Shown: piece after piece, positions 1 through 7,466 of the stretch
Position numbering within the stretch: position 1 is the first letter of the stretch
Layout of the letters: the number at the start of each line of letters is the position of its first letter
The notes under the pieces: model-generated
What the model was told of the DNA's origin: nothing
The model's database searches: none
The model's input: the letters and a program-made list of their open reading frames with translations, nothing else
Position numbers and translations under genes: made by a program
Assembly (NCBI GenBank): GCA_910584205.1
Contig: CAJUAA010000030.1
Location: 1-52,580, forward strand
From: an uncultured Lachnospiraceae bacterium
GTDB taxonomy: Bacteria; Bacillota; Clostridia; Lachnospirales; Lachnospiraceae
Direction: 5' to 3'
DNA: 52,580 bases

Positions 1-53
1 CACTGGGGTTGTGGGTATTTTTTACCCACCATCACCCTTGAAGAGCCATTTAT

Positions 54-479
54 TTGAGGAATAATATAAAACGACTTGTAGTCTATTATACAAAGAAATT
101 TTGTACCCGAAATCCTTTTGATCTGGCTGATGCACTTAATGTTTTATATCAGATCGGGAATATCAGTTGTGATGGATATTATATGTTTCTCAAAAATCAC
201 AGATACATATTTCTTAATCAAAATTTATCAGAGCATGATATGAAACTGGTAATGGCACATGAATTAGGACATGCCATACTGCATAGAAAGCAAAACTGCT
301 ATTTCATCCGGAATAAAACACTGCTTCTGAATTCTAAAAATGAAACAGAAGCAAATAAGTTTGCTATGGAATTACTGATATCTGACGAGGTTCTGGAAGA
401 GAACAGAGAATTTACGATCGAACAGTTATCCCGGATGTTGGGGTATCATGAGAAGCTGATAAAATTACGGTTGCAATAG
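54..479 (+). CDS. ImmA/IrrE-family metallopeptidase
   Basis: A 141-residue protein with the zinc-metallopeptidase motif HELGH at residues 69-73. A likely third metal ligand is a Glu in the ETEANKFAMELL helix (about 97-104), as in ImmA/IrrE (M78) proteins. Family members cleave XRE-type repressors and so induce integrative elements or stress genes; the target here is unknown. The only plausible start in this frame is TTG at 54, because an in-frame stop lies just upstream. A weak GAAGAG ribosome site sits at 40-45, and the start overlaps the TGA that closes an open frame running in from the window edge, so it may be translationally coupled to an upstream regulator. Low G+C and neighbouring KilA-N, toxin and integrase genes point to mobile DNA. 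The family call is solid; the role is inferred. Confidence 0.85.
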   Translation: MRNNIKRLVVYYTKKFCTRNPFDLADALNVLYQIGNISCDGYYMFLKNHRYIFLNQNLSEHDMKLVMAHELGHAILHRKQNCYFIRNKTLLLNSKNETEANKFAMELLISDEVLEENREFTIEQLSRMLGYHEKLIKLRLQ

Positions 480-532
480 TATTTCGCTATTGCGACATAT
501 GGACATAGTAAATTGAAGAAAAGAGGAATTTT

Positions 533-1336
533 ATGCAAGGAACACAACTTCAATTTTTATCACAGGATGGTTTTATTGACCGTCTTGCAGATAATGATAT
601 TATTACTCAACGGATAACTGATGGCTATATCAATGCAACGGCAATGTGTAAAGCTGCCAATAAAACATGGTCTGACTATGTACGCCTAACGGGTACAAAA
701 GCTTTTATTTCGGAGCTTTCTTCCGTCCTGCAGATTTCACAGGACGGACTTATACAATCCATTCAAGGTGGCGTTCCACATTTACAAGGTACATGGGTAC
801 ATCCACAAGTTGCTATTAATCTTGCGCAATGGCTATCACCCAAATTTGCAGTATTAGTATCAAAATGGGTATTTGAATGGATGTCTGGAAATATACAGCA
901 ACCTCAATTACCATATCACTTAAAAAGATATATGGTTAATATGCCAAACGTTCCATATGGTTATTTTTCGATGCTAAATGAAGTAACGCTTGCCTTAATC
1001 GGTCCATTGGAATCATTAGGATATACTGTAACGTCGAATATGGTTCCTGACATTTCTCTTGGAAAAACATTTTCAAAACATTTACGTGAACTTGGGTACC
1101 CAGTGGATGATTATCCAAAATACATGCACCAATATGATGATGGGAGAGTATTTCCAGCTAGAGCATACCCTAATGAATTAATTGGTGAGCTACGCCGTTT
1201 CTTTGTTGAAGACTGGTTGAAAAACAGATCACAAAAATATTTTGCAGAAAGAGATCCAGGCGCATTACCTTATCTTAATCAGTTCCTATCACTTCCTAAC
1301 TATCGTGAGATAATGGGTTATATTGAACTTAGATAA
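533..1336 (+). CDS. KilA-N domain protein (phage-type)
   Basis: A 267-residue protein. Residues about 25-120 match the KilA-N fold, with the pattern DGYINATAMCKAANK, then SDYVRL, then GTWVHPQVAINLAQWLSPKFA and a W-rich end. This DNA-binding domain is typical of phage and large-virus regulators and antirepressors. The C-terminal 145 residues resemble the arrangement of P63C-type extensions of KilA-N proteins, but I cannot name that part with certainty. The ATG at 533 has a good AGAGGAA ribosome site. It follows the ImmA-like gene by 53 bp and is A+T-rich like it, so the two probably entered together. No catalytic motif was seen. Expected function is transcription control in a prophage or integrative element; this is inferred. 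Confidence 0.85.
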   Translation: MQGTQLQFLSQDGFIDRLADNDIITQRITDGYINATAMCKAANKTWSDYVRLTGTKAFISELSSVLQISQDGLIQSIQGGVPHLQGTWVHPQVAINLAQWLSPKFAVLVSKWVFEWMSGNIQQPQLPYHLKRYMVNMPNVPYGYFSMLNEVTLALIGPLESLGYTVTSNMVPDISLGKTFSKHLRELGYPVDDYPKYMHQYDDGRVFPARAYPNELIGELRRFFVEDWLKNRSQKYFAERDPGALPYLNQFLSLPNYREIMGYIELR

Positions 1337-1420
1337 AATCACGTCTCCTGCCAGAAGAGTCGGGTCAAGAACATTAAAAACATAATATGCCTACCCGGAC
1401 AGCCGGGGGACGTGCTCTCA

Positions 1421-1445
1421 CCCGTTCCGAGTCTTGTGGAAAGGG
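1421..1445 (+). promoter_or_regulatory. Hairpin that can mask the toxin ribosome site
   Basis: CCCGTTCC (1421-1428) can pair with GGAAAGGG (1438-1445) around a 9-nt loop, with one G/A mismatch. The second arm contains the AAAGGGG Shine-Dalgarno of the small toxin that starts at 1456. Intramolecular masking of the ribosome site is common in type I toxin mRNAs. A second short hairpin, CCCGG/CCGGG, lies just upstream near 1394-1408. The pairing was found by eye and not energy-scored. Confidence 0.5.
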
Positions 1446-1455
1446 GTCGATTATT

Positions 1456-1539
1456 ATGAGTACATATGAGGAATTCATGATTATACTGACCGCTGGTCTT
1501 CTGATCGTTGCGATTCTGAACATGAAAAATAAGAAATAG
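1456..1539 (+). CDS. Hol_Tox-like small membrane toxin (type I TA)
   Basis: An ORF of 27 codons beginning MSTYEEFMIIL, continuing with a single hydrophobic helix (residues about 8-21) and ending in the basic tail NMKNKK. This layout matches the putative holin-like toxins (Hol_Tox) of Firmicutes, short hydrophobic peptides of type I toxin-antitoxin loci, often on mobile elements. The ATG has an AAAGGGG ribosome site 9 nt upstream that lies in a hairpin. A near-consensus sigma-A promoter on the opposite strand (1647-1674) fires towards the 3' end of the gene, as expected for an antisense antitoxin. The peptide would insert into the membrane and be silent while the antisense RNA is made. Family membership is by recognition of the sequence pattern; toxicity is inferred. 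Confidence 0.75.
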   Translation: MSTYEEFMIILTAGLLIVAILNMKNKK

Positions 1540-1640
1540 CCGTCCCGCTCACTGGCCATGACTGGACGACTATTTCTATAGGTCTAACTTAATCATTCGC
1601 CGGGACGGGTGACCGCTACTCACCTGCCGACTGTCCTGTT
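1525..1640 (-). ncRNA. Predicted antisense antitoxin RNA
   Basis: Transcription from the minus-strand promoter at 1647-1674 would begin near 1640 and run leftwards into the end of the toxin gene. The RNA would contain CCGTCCCG and CGGGACGG arms (plus-strand 1601-1608 and 1540-1547) that close a long stem, followed by a U-rich stretch (CTATTTCTTATTTTT) ending within the toxin's last codons. That gives an RNA of roughly 110-120 nt overlapping the 3' end and 3' untranslated region of the toxin mRNA, the geometry of TxpA/RatA-type pairs. Ends are approximate and the RNA is predicted, not observed. Confidence 0.55.
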
Positions 1641-1646
1641 AAGCAT

Positions 1647-1674
1647 ATTATACCAGATATTCGGATTTTGTCAA
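1647..1674 (-). promoter_or_regulatory. Near-consensus sigma-A promoter of the antisense RNA
   Basis: Read on the minus strand: TTGACA (1669-1674), a 16-bp spacer, and TATAAT (1647-1652) preceded by TGG, giving an extended -10. Both hexamers are perfect. The only thing downstream of it is the small toxin gene in antisense, which supports an antitoxin RNA role. Confidence 0.8.
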
Positions 1675-1780
1675 ACAAAGAAAACCGGCCCCCTGCGTCA
1701 ACAGAGAACCGGTCCTCACAGATCACATTCCCGAAGGTCGATGCAATCATTCACCCAAAACACATTGTATCACCTTCGGG

Positions 1781-1826
1781 CAGCCAGCGCAAGAGAACAG
1801 ATGTTTTCTCTGGCTGTCTTTTCTGC
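1781..1826 (+). terminator. Possible intrinsic terminator before the integrase
   Basis: CAGCCAG and CTGGCTG enclose a further imperfect AGAGAA/TTTTCTCT pairing, and a T-rich run (TCTTTTCT) follows on the plus strand. It could end transcripts from the left or attenuate read-through into the recombinase gene. The stem has mismatches, so the call is tentative. Confidence 0.4.
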
Positions 1827-1836
1827 ACCCATTTTT

Positions 1837-1856
1837 CTGTTGCGACGTCGCAACAG
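1837..1856. promoter_or_regulatory. Perfect 20-bp palindrome before the integrase
   Basis: CTGTTGCGACGTCGCAACAG is a perfect inverted repeat without a spacer, ending 14 bp before the AGGAGG ribosome site of the recombinase. It may be a dimeric repressor operator or, as RNA, a hairpin limiting integrase translation. There is no direct evidence for which. Confidence 0.6.
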
Positions 1857-1881
1857 CATGCACATCCAGAAGGAGGATACC

Positions 1882-3009
1882 ATGGCCAGACGAAAACACC
1901 CAAAACTTCCAAACGGCTTCGGAAGCATCAAGAAACTGAGCGGAAAACGATCCAACCCATACGCTGTCTATCCGCCGGTCACAGACTGGCATGAAAACGG
2001 ATCCCCCATACTGCCGAAAGCTCTTTGCTATGTTCCTGACTGGTATACGGGCTTCTACGCCCTGATGGAATACCGGAACGGTACCTTTAACGCCTCCGAC
2101 TTCCTGAACCCCGAGATAAAGCCCACAGAACGTCAGAACGACATCATAAGCAAGATCCTGGCATCTTATAATAACAGAGTCCGGACCGCTGCACAGTCCA
2201 GGACTTTTGCAGATGTATATGAGGAATTCTATTCCTACAAGTATGAACGGGACAGGACCCGTGAATACTCTTCCTCCACCATCTATGCAACCAGATCAGC
2301 TTACAGCCATGCGGCAGCGCTGCACGACAGGAGCTTTCAGGAACTGAAAACGGAGGATCTGCAGGCTGTGATCGACAACTGCCAGAAGAAACACGCCACA
2401 AAAGAGCATATCAAGAACCTGTTCCGGCAGATGTACGACTATGCCTGCTCTCATGATCTGTGTGAAAAAAATTATGCGGACTATGTAAGGATCAACACTC
2501 CGGATGATGACGAAAAAGGGGTGCCGTTTACAGAAGAGGAACTTCTGGCTATATGGGGAAATGCTGGTGAAAACGAGATCCTGCAGGCGGTGCTTATCAT
2601 GATTTACAGCGGGTTCCGGATATCCGCCTACCGGAAACTGGAAATCAATCTGGAAGAACAGTATTTCCGCGGAGGAGTGAAAACCGTATCCGGGAAAAAC
2701 CGGATTGTTCCCTTCCACCATCTGATCATCCCCCTGATCCGGAAGGACAACCCGCTGTTTACCTGCGGCGTAAACTGGTTCCGCATACAATTCTCGGAAG
2801 CGCTGAAGGACATCGGGATTCAGGGACACACTCCACATGACTGCCGGCATACCTTCTCGTGGCTGTGCGACCGGTACAAAGTGGATACGCTGTCAAAGAA
2901 GATGCTCCTGGGGCATGCCCTAGGAAAAGATGTGACAGATCTTAAGTATAGCCACCGGACCACAGAAGAACTCCGGACGGAAATTAACAAGATAAAGTTT
3001 TGTCGCTAA
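1882..3009 (+). CDS. Tyrosine recombinase (phage-type integrase)
   Basis: A 375-residue site-specific recombinase. The start ATG at 1882 has the ribosome site AAGGAGG; a longer frame begins at 1609 but has no ribosome site and crosses the palindrome. An N-terminal arm/core-binding region (about 1-205) precedes a catalytic domain with R246 (YSGFRIS), HDCR at 319-322, H345 (LLGHAL) and the nucleophile Y356 (LKYSHR). It would integrate and excise the element whose right end this appears to be. It faces out of the element, with its stop only 60 bp from a terminator and 136 bp from host DNA (the response regulator). The repeated octamer GTCGCTAA overlaps the stop codon region (3001-3020). The target site is not identifiable from one junction. 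Confidence 0.92.
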   Translation: MARRKHPKLPNGFGSIKKLSGKRSNPYAVYPPVTDWHENGSPILPKALCYVPDWYTGFYALMEYRNGTFNASDFLNPEIKPTERQNDIISKILASYNNRVRTAAQSRTFADVYEEFYSYKYERDRTREYSSSTIYATRSAYSHAAALHDRSFQELKTEDLQAVIDNCQKKHATKEHIKNLFRQMYDYACSHDLCEKNYADYVRINTPDDDEKGVPFTEEELLAIWGNAGENEILQAVLIMIYSGFRISAYRKLEINLEEQYFRGGVKTVSGKNRIVPFHHLIIPLIRKDNPLFTCGVNWFRIQFSEALKDIGIQGHTPHDCRHTFSWLCDRYKVDTLSKKMLLGHALGKDVTDLKYSHRTTEELRTEINKIKFCR

Positions 3010-3071
3010 TCTGTCGCTAACCGCCCTCATTTTTCCAAAATTCAGCCGATTTCAGACACACTTGTAAAATA

Positions 3072-3120
3072 GAAAAACGCTGATAAATACAGGGTTTTCT
3101 CCCATTTATCAGCGTTTTTC
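3072..3120. terminator. Bidirectional terminator at element/chromosome junction
   Basis: A perfect 17-bp stem (3072-3088 with 3104-3120) has a 15-nt loop that can itself form GGG/CCC. The stem ends in A5 on one side and T5 on the other, so it serves both the rightward integrase and the leftward response regulator. It is the last structure before clearly chromosomal genes and may lie at or next to the attachment site. Confidence 0.85.
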
Positions 3121-3145
3121 AAAAAGTCATCTTTATAAGATAAGG

Positions 3146-3820
3146 TTAAGATTCCCGCATCTTGAAGCCGATCCCCCATACCGCTTCGATATAATCTTTT
3201 CCCGTCACCTCCTTCAGCTTCCGCCGCAGGTTGCTTATATGCACCTTCAGAGAATTTTCCATGCAGTCCGGGGTATCCTCGCAGATTCGGTCCAGAAGCA
3301 CGGACTTTGTGACCACCTGGGAAGGATTCTGCATCAAGAGCTTCAGGATAGCGTATTCCGTCCGAGTCAGCCTCACCGGCTGCCCGGAGACCTGCACCAG
3401 GCGGGCGGACAGGTCGATCCGGATCTCTTCATATTCCAGCACAGGAGAGTGTCCGCCTGCCAAAGCCGTGCGGAGCTGTACCGCAATCCGCGCCAGCAGC
3501 TCCTTCCTGTCAAACGGTTTTGTCACATAGTCCGCCGCACCGCCAAGAAGCAGGGAGACTTTCTCCTCTACTCCTGCCTTCGCGCTCACGACAATAACCG
3601 GAATCCCCGCCAGTTCCGGCAGCACCTCTTCTCCCCCAAGGCCCGGCAGCATCAGATCCAGAAGTACGAGATCCGGCTTTTTGACGGACAGCACAAGAAG
3701 CGCCTCCGTGCCGGAATAGGCGCGGGACACCCCGTATCCTTCCTGCGTCAGCATTTCCTCCAGCATATCGCCGATACGGATATCGTCATCAATGACCAGT
3801 ATCTGTTTTTTCTGTTTCAT
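3146..3820 (-). CDS. OmpR/PhoB-family response regulator (orphan)
   Basis: A 224-residue two-domain regulator. The receiver domain (about 1-120) has the acidic pair D11-D12, phosphoacceptor D55 (LVLLDLMLPG), S79 and K101 (TKPFD). The C-terminal winged helix (about 128-222) carries ENSLKVHISNLRRKL and ends GIGFKM. It would bind DNA after phosphorylation by a sensor kinase. No kinase gene is adjacent: glgB with its own terminator lies upstream and the mobile element lies downstream. The usual downstream partner may have been displaced by the insertion or may never have been here. The ribosome site is GGAGAG. Confidence 0.93.
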   Translation of the reverse strand: MKQKKQILVIDDDIRIGDMLEEMLTQEGYGVSRAYSGTEALLVLSVKKPDLVLLDLMLPGLGGEEVLPELAGIPVIVVSAKAGVEEKVSLLLGGAADYVTKPFDRKELLARIAVQLRTALAGGHSPVLEYEEIRIDLSARLVQVSGQPVRLTRTEYAILKLLMQNPSQVVTKSVLLDRICEDTPDCMENSLKVHISNLRRKLKEVTGKDYIEAVWGIGFKMRES

Positions 3821-3869
3821 TTTCCATGTCTCTCCGCTTTAACACAAAAAATATGTTTCAGAACAACGG

Positions 3870-3908
3870 CAAAAAACAGACGGGAAGCCGCTTTCTGGTC
3901 TTCCCGTC
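3870..3908 (-). terminator. glgB intrinsic terminator
   Basis: Minus-strand stem GACGGGAAG/CTTCCCGTC (3879-3887 with 3900-3908), a 12-nt loop, then a T6 run (plus-strand AAAAAA at about 3870-3876). It separates glgB from the response regulator. Confidence 0.85.
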
Positions 3909-3926
3909 TCCGTCTTTTATCCGTTA

Positions 3927-5861
3927 TCAGAATTCAAACACGGCTACGCCGTAGGGCGACAGCGGATATTCCACATAGAATTTCTGTCCGTCGCATTCTC
4001 CCTTCTTTGCCTCATAGATCTCCGGCTTTTTCCGTCCGCTGCCGCCGAATTCCTCCGCGTCGCCGTCCAGCACCAGCTTGTATTTCTTCTTCTTCGGCAC
4101 GCCTACCCGGTAGTCCGCACGCTCCATGGGCGTAAAATTCATGACAAAGAGCAGACTCTTCCGTTTTGTCTTACTGTAGCGCACAAAGCTGAAGATGCTG
4201 CGGAAGCAGTCGTCCGCATTGATCCACTGGAATCCGTCCCAGCTGTCATCCTGCTCGTAGAGACAGCGGTACTTTTTATACATATGGAGCAGCGCCTTCA
4301 CATAGTTCTGCATCTGCTGGTGGCGTTCTTCCTTCAGAAGGAACCAGTCCAGCTCTCTGGCTTCGCTCCACTCCTGCAGCTGTGCAAATTCGTTGCCCAT
4401 AAACAGAAGCTTCTTGCCCGGATGTCCGAACATGAAAGTATAGCCCGCCCTCAGATTCGCGAATTTATCCTCCAGATATCCCGGCATCTTGTTCAGCATG
4501 GAACACTTCAGATGCACCACCTCGTCATGGGACAGCACCAGAATATAGTTCTCGCTGCACGCATAGCTCATGGCAAAAGTCATCTTGTTATGGTTATCCT
4601 TCCGGAAATACGGGTCCAGCTTCATGTACTCCAGAAAATCGTTCATCCATCCCATATTCCACTTGAAGTTGAAGCCCAGTCCGTCTTCCTCCGGGTCTTT
4701 GGTCACTCCCGGCCATGCGGTGGATTCCTCCGCAATGATCATAGAGCCGTCTTTGCGTCCCCGGATGATGGAATTCAGATGTTTGAAGAACCAGATGGCC
4801 TCCAGATTCTGGTTCCCGCCGTACTGGTTCGGCAGCCACTGACCGTCCCGTTTTCCGTAATCCAGATAGAGCATGGACGCCACCGCATCCACCCGCAGGC
4901 CGTCAATGTGGTAATGGTTGAGCCAGTACAGCGCGTTGGCGATCAGGAAATTGCGCACTTCTGATTTCTCATAATTGAAAATCTTCGTCCCCCAGTCCGG
5001 ATGCTCGCCCCGGCGGCTGTCCGGATGTTCGTAAAGCGGCGTCCCGTCAAAATTCGCCAGGCCGTAGCCGTCTCTTGGGAAATGCGCCGGCACCCAGTCC
5101 AGAATCACGCCGATGCCGTGCTTATGCAGGTAATCAATGAGAAACTGAAAATCCGCCGGTGTGCCGTGTCGGGACGTGGGCGCGAAATACCCCGTCACCT
5201 GATAGCCCCAGGAGCCGTCGAACGGATGTTCTGCAATACCCATCAGCTCCACATGGGTATAGCCCATATCCTTCACGTATTTTGTCAGTTCCACCGCAAA
5301 CTCCCGGTAATTATAGTATCCGTCTTCCTCCTCCTCGTGAGGATGGCGCTTCCAGGACCCCGGATGCACTTCGTAGATGGACATGGCCTCTTTTGGGCCG
5401 TCCCAGCTTTTGCGCTTCTCCATCCATTTGGCGTCATGCCAGGTAAAGTGATCGATATCCGCCACGATCGAAGCATTCCCGGGACGCTTTTCCGCATAAA
5501 ACGCAAAGGGGTCCGCCTTGTACAGGTATTCTCCCGACCGGGTCTCGATCAGGTACTTGTACATGCTGCCTTCCTTCAGTTCCGGAATAAACACTTCGTA
5601 GATGCCCAGCGGCTCCAGACGGGTCATCCGGTATCCGTCTGATCCCCACCGGTTGAATTCTCCGACCACGCGCACGTCCTTGGCGTTCGGCGCCCAGACA
5701 GCAAAATAAACTCCTTTCTCGCCGTTCATCTCGGCAGGATGAGCGCCCAGCTTCTTATAGATCTCATAATGCGTCCCCTGCCCGAACAAATACTGGTCCA
5801 TATCGGTTACCGCGCACCACGGGCGTTCTTCTGCTGCTTTTTTTACTGTCTTTTTCCCCAT
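3927..5861 (-). CDS. glgB: 1,4-alpha-glucan branching enzyme
   Basis: A 644-residue GH13 enzyme that forms alpha-1,6 branches in glycogen. Residues about 45-140 form the CBM48-type N-domain (FAVWAPNA). The barrel carries region I DWVPAHF (255-261), region II GLRVDAVASM with nucleophile D325, region III IIAEEST with acid/base E378, and region IV LSHDEVVH with D446. The usual GKxS after region IV reads LKCS here. A C-terminal all-beta domain ends the protein. The start has AGAGGAG. Other glycogen genes (glgA, C, D, P) are not in the window, so glgB stands alone as a single-gene unit with its own terminator. Confidence 0.96.
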   Translation of the reverse strand: MGKKTVKKAAEERPWCAVTDMDQYLFGQGTHYEIYKKLGAHPAEMNGEKGVYFAVWAPNAKDVRVVGEFNRWGSDGYRMTRLEPLGIYEVFIPELKEGSMYKYLIETRSGEYLYKADPFAFYAEKRPGNASIVADIDHFTWHDAKWMEKRKSWDGPKEAMSIYEVHPGSWKRHPHEEEEDGYYNYREFAVELTKYVKDMGYTHVELMGIAEHPFDGSWGYQVTGYFAPTSRHGTPADFQFLIDYLHKHGIGVILDWVPAHFPRDGYGLANFDGTPLYEHPDSRRGEHPDWGTKIFNYEKSEVRNFLIANALYWLNHYHIDGLRVDAVASMLYLDYGKRDGQWLPNQYGGNQNLEAIWFFKHLNSIIRGRKDGSMIIAEESTAWPGVTKDPEEDGLGFNFKWNMGWMNDFLEYMKLDPYFRKDNHNKMTFAMSYACSENYILVLSHDEVVHLKCSMLNKMPGYLEDKFANLRAGYTFMFGHPGKKLLFMGNEFAQLQEWSEARELDWFLLKEERHQQMQNYVKALLHMYKKYRCLYEQDDSWDGFQWINADDCFRSIFSFVRYSKTKRKSLLFVMNFTPMERADYRVGVPKKKKYKLVLDGDAEEFGGSGRKKPEIYEAKKGECDGQKFYVEYPLSPYGVAVFEF

Positions 5862-5876
5862 AAGCTTTCTCCTCTG

Positions 5877-5901
5877 TCCGGACTGCTGGATTCTGTCCGG
5901 A
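5877..5901 (-). repeat. Inverted repeat in glgB leader
   Basis: TCCGGAC and GTCCGGA arms (5877-5883 and 5895-5901) flank an 11-nt loop, just upstream of the glgB ribosome site. It may form a leader hairpin or bind a regulator; neither can be decided here. Confidence 0.4.
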
Positions 5902-6035
5902 TTCTTTTCTAAATGATACGCCTATTTTATCACATTCTGCTGTGTTTTCACACCCCAAATTAAATTTTTCTGTGGATTTTTCACAGCAGCGCCGGAAGGG
6001 GCCAAGGAGGACTCCGCCGGAGGACAGCAGCGCCC

Positions 6036-7466
6036 CTACAGCAGCTCCTTCAGCATCCGGTTCACCATGCCCGGGTCGGCCTTTCCTTTCGTTGCCTTCA
6101 TGGTTTGCCCCACCAGATAGCCCAGCGCCTTCTCCTTTCCGTTCCGATAATCGGATACCGACTGGGGATTTGCCTCCACCACCTGACGGACCGTCTCCAG
6201 AAGCGCGCCTTCGTCGCTGACCGTCTTCAGGCCGTGGGCTTCCACATAGGCGTCCGGGTCCACGTCGTGCAGGAAGATCTGTTCAAAGACCTCTTTTGCC
6301 ACGGAACTGTTGATGGCCCCGGCTTCCGTCAGTTCGATGAGCTTTGCCAGATTTTCCGGAGAGAACGTCAGGTCGTCCGCTTCCATCCCGTGCTCCTTCA
6401 TCAGGCGCATGGTCTCCACCATAAGCCAGTTGGACACCTTTTTCGGCTTTTTGCAGATGGCGGAAGCCGCTTCAAAAAGATCTGCCGTACGCTTCGCGGA
6501 GGTGATGATCCTGGCGTCGTAATCCGGAATGTCAAATTCCTTCTTATACCGGATCAGCTTCTCCGTCCGAAGCTCCGGCTGCCTCGCGCGGATACGGGCA
6601 AGCCACTGATCGCTGATGATGACCGGCACCAGATCCGGCTCCGGAAAATACCGGTAATCCCGGGCGTCCTCCTTGGAACGCATGGCATAGGACGTTTCTT
6701 TGTTGTCATCCCAGCGCCTCGTCTCCTGGACCACCGCCTTTCCCATCTCCAGAAGCTCGATCTGGCGCTCCCTCTCCCCTTCGATGGCCCTGGCGATGGC
6801 CTTGAAGGAATTCAGGTTTTTCATCTCCGTACGGGTACCCAGCTGCTCCGTACCGGCTTCCCGGACAGACAGGTTCACGTCCGCCCGCATGGAGCCTTCC
6901 TGGAGCCTGCAGTCCGATGCCCCCAGGTACTGGATGATGAGGCGCAGTTTGTCCAGATAGGCGATGACCTCGTCGGCGTTTCTCATGTCCGGCTCCGATA
7001 CGATCTCGATCAGAGGCACGCCGCTCCTGTTGTAGTCCACCAGAGAGCAGTCCTCCCACTGGTCATGGACCAGTTTTCCGGCGTCCTCTTCCATATGGAT
7101 CTCGTGAATTCCGATGGTCTTCGTCCCCGCGGCCGTCTCGATCTCCACCGCCCCGTTTCTGCAGATGGGCTCGTAGAGCTGGGAGATCTGATAATTCTGC
7201 GGATTGTCCGGATAAAAATAGTTTTTCCGGTCAAACCTGCAGCGCTGGTTGATGGTGCATCCGGTGGCAAGGCCCACAGCCGCCGCATATTCCACCACCT
7301 GCCGGTTCAGCACCGGCAGCGCCCCCGGCATCCCGGTACACACCGGACAGGTATGGGTGTTGGGCGCGCCGCCGAATTCCGTACTGCAGCCGCAGAAAAT
7401 CTTTGTCTTCGTGGCAAGCTCCACGTGGACCTCCAGTCCGATCACGGTCTCATACTGTCTGCTCAT
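6036..7466 (-). CDS. gatB: Asp-tRNA(Asn)/Glu-tRNA(Gln) amidotransferase subunit B
   Basis: A 476-residue GatB, the tRNA-binding and kinase/transamidase subunit that turns misacylated Asp-tRNA(Asn) and Glu-tRNA(Gln) into the amide forms. The start MSRQYETVIGLEVHVEL is chosen because a strong AGGAGGAAGGAG lies upstream and the sequence matches the family from there; a longer frame to 7541 is not supported. Zinc-site cysteines are seen at CGCS and CPVC. The C-terminal YqeY-like tail ends the protein. It overlaps the end of gatA by 17 bp, so translation is probably coupled. It is the last gene of the T-box operon. Confidence 0.97.
   Translation of the reverse strand: MSRQYETVIGLEVHVELATKTKIFCGCSTEFGGAPNTHTCPVCTGMPGALPVLNRQVVEYAAAVGLATGCTINQRCRFDRKNYFYPDNPQNYQISQLYEPICRNGAVEIETAAGTKTIGIHEIHMEEDAGKLVHDQWEDCSLVDYNRSGVPLIEIVSEPDMRNADEVIAYLDKLRLIIQYLGASDCRLQEGSMRADVNLSVREAGTEQLGTRTEMKNLNSFKAIARAIEGERERQIELLEMGKAVVQETRRWDDNKETSYAMRSKEDARDYRYFPEPDLVPVIISDQWLARIRARQPELRTEKLIRYKKEFDIPDYDARIITSAKRTADLFEAASAICKKPKKVSNWLMVETMRLMKEHGMEADDLTFSPENLAKLIELTEAGAINSSVAKEVFEQIFLHDVDPDAYVEAHGLKTVSDEGALLETVRQVVEANPQSVSDYRNGKEKALGYLVGQTMKATKGKADPGMVNRMLKELL

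Noticed and set aside
1..57. Open frame from the window edge (ends LEEPFI, stop TGA overlapping the TTG of the ImmA-like gene)
   Set aside because: Only 18 codons are visible, a second frame is open as well, and no motif can be recognised. It could be the end of an XRE regulator, but that cannot be shown.
6000..6035. GC-rich inverted repeats after gatB considered as a terminator
   Set aside because: CTCC/GGAG pairing is short, and no T run follows on the minus strand.
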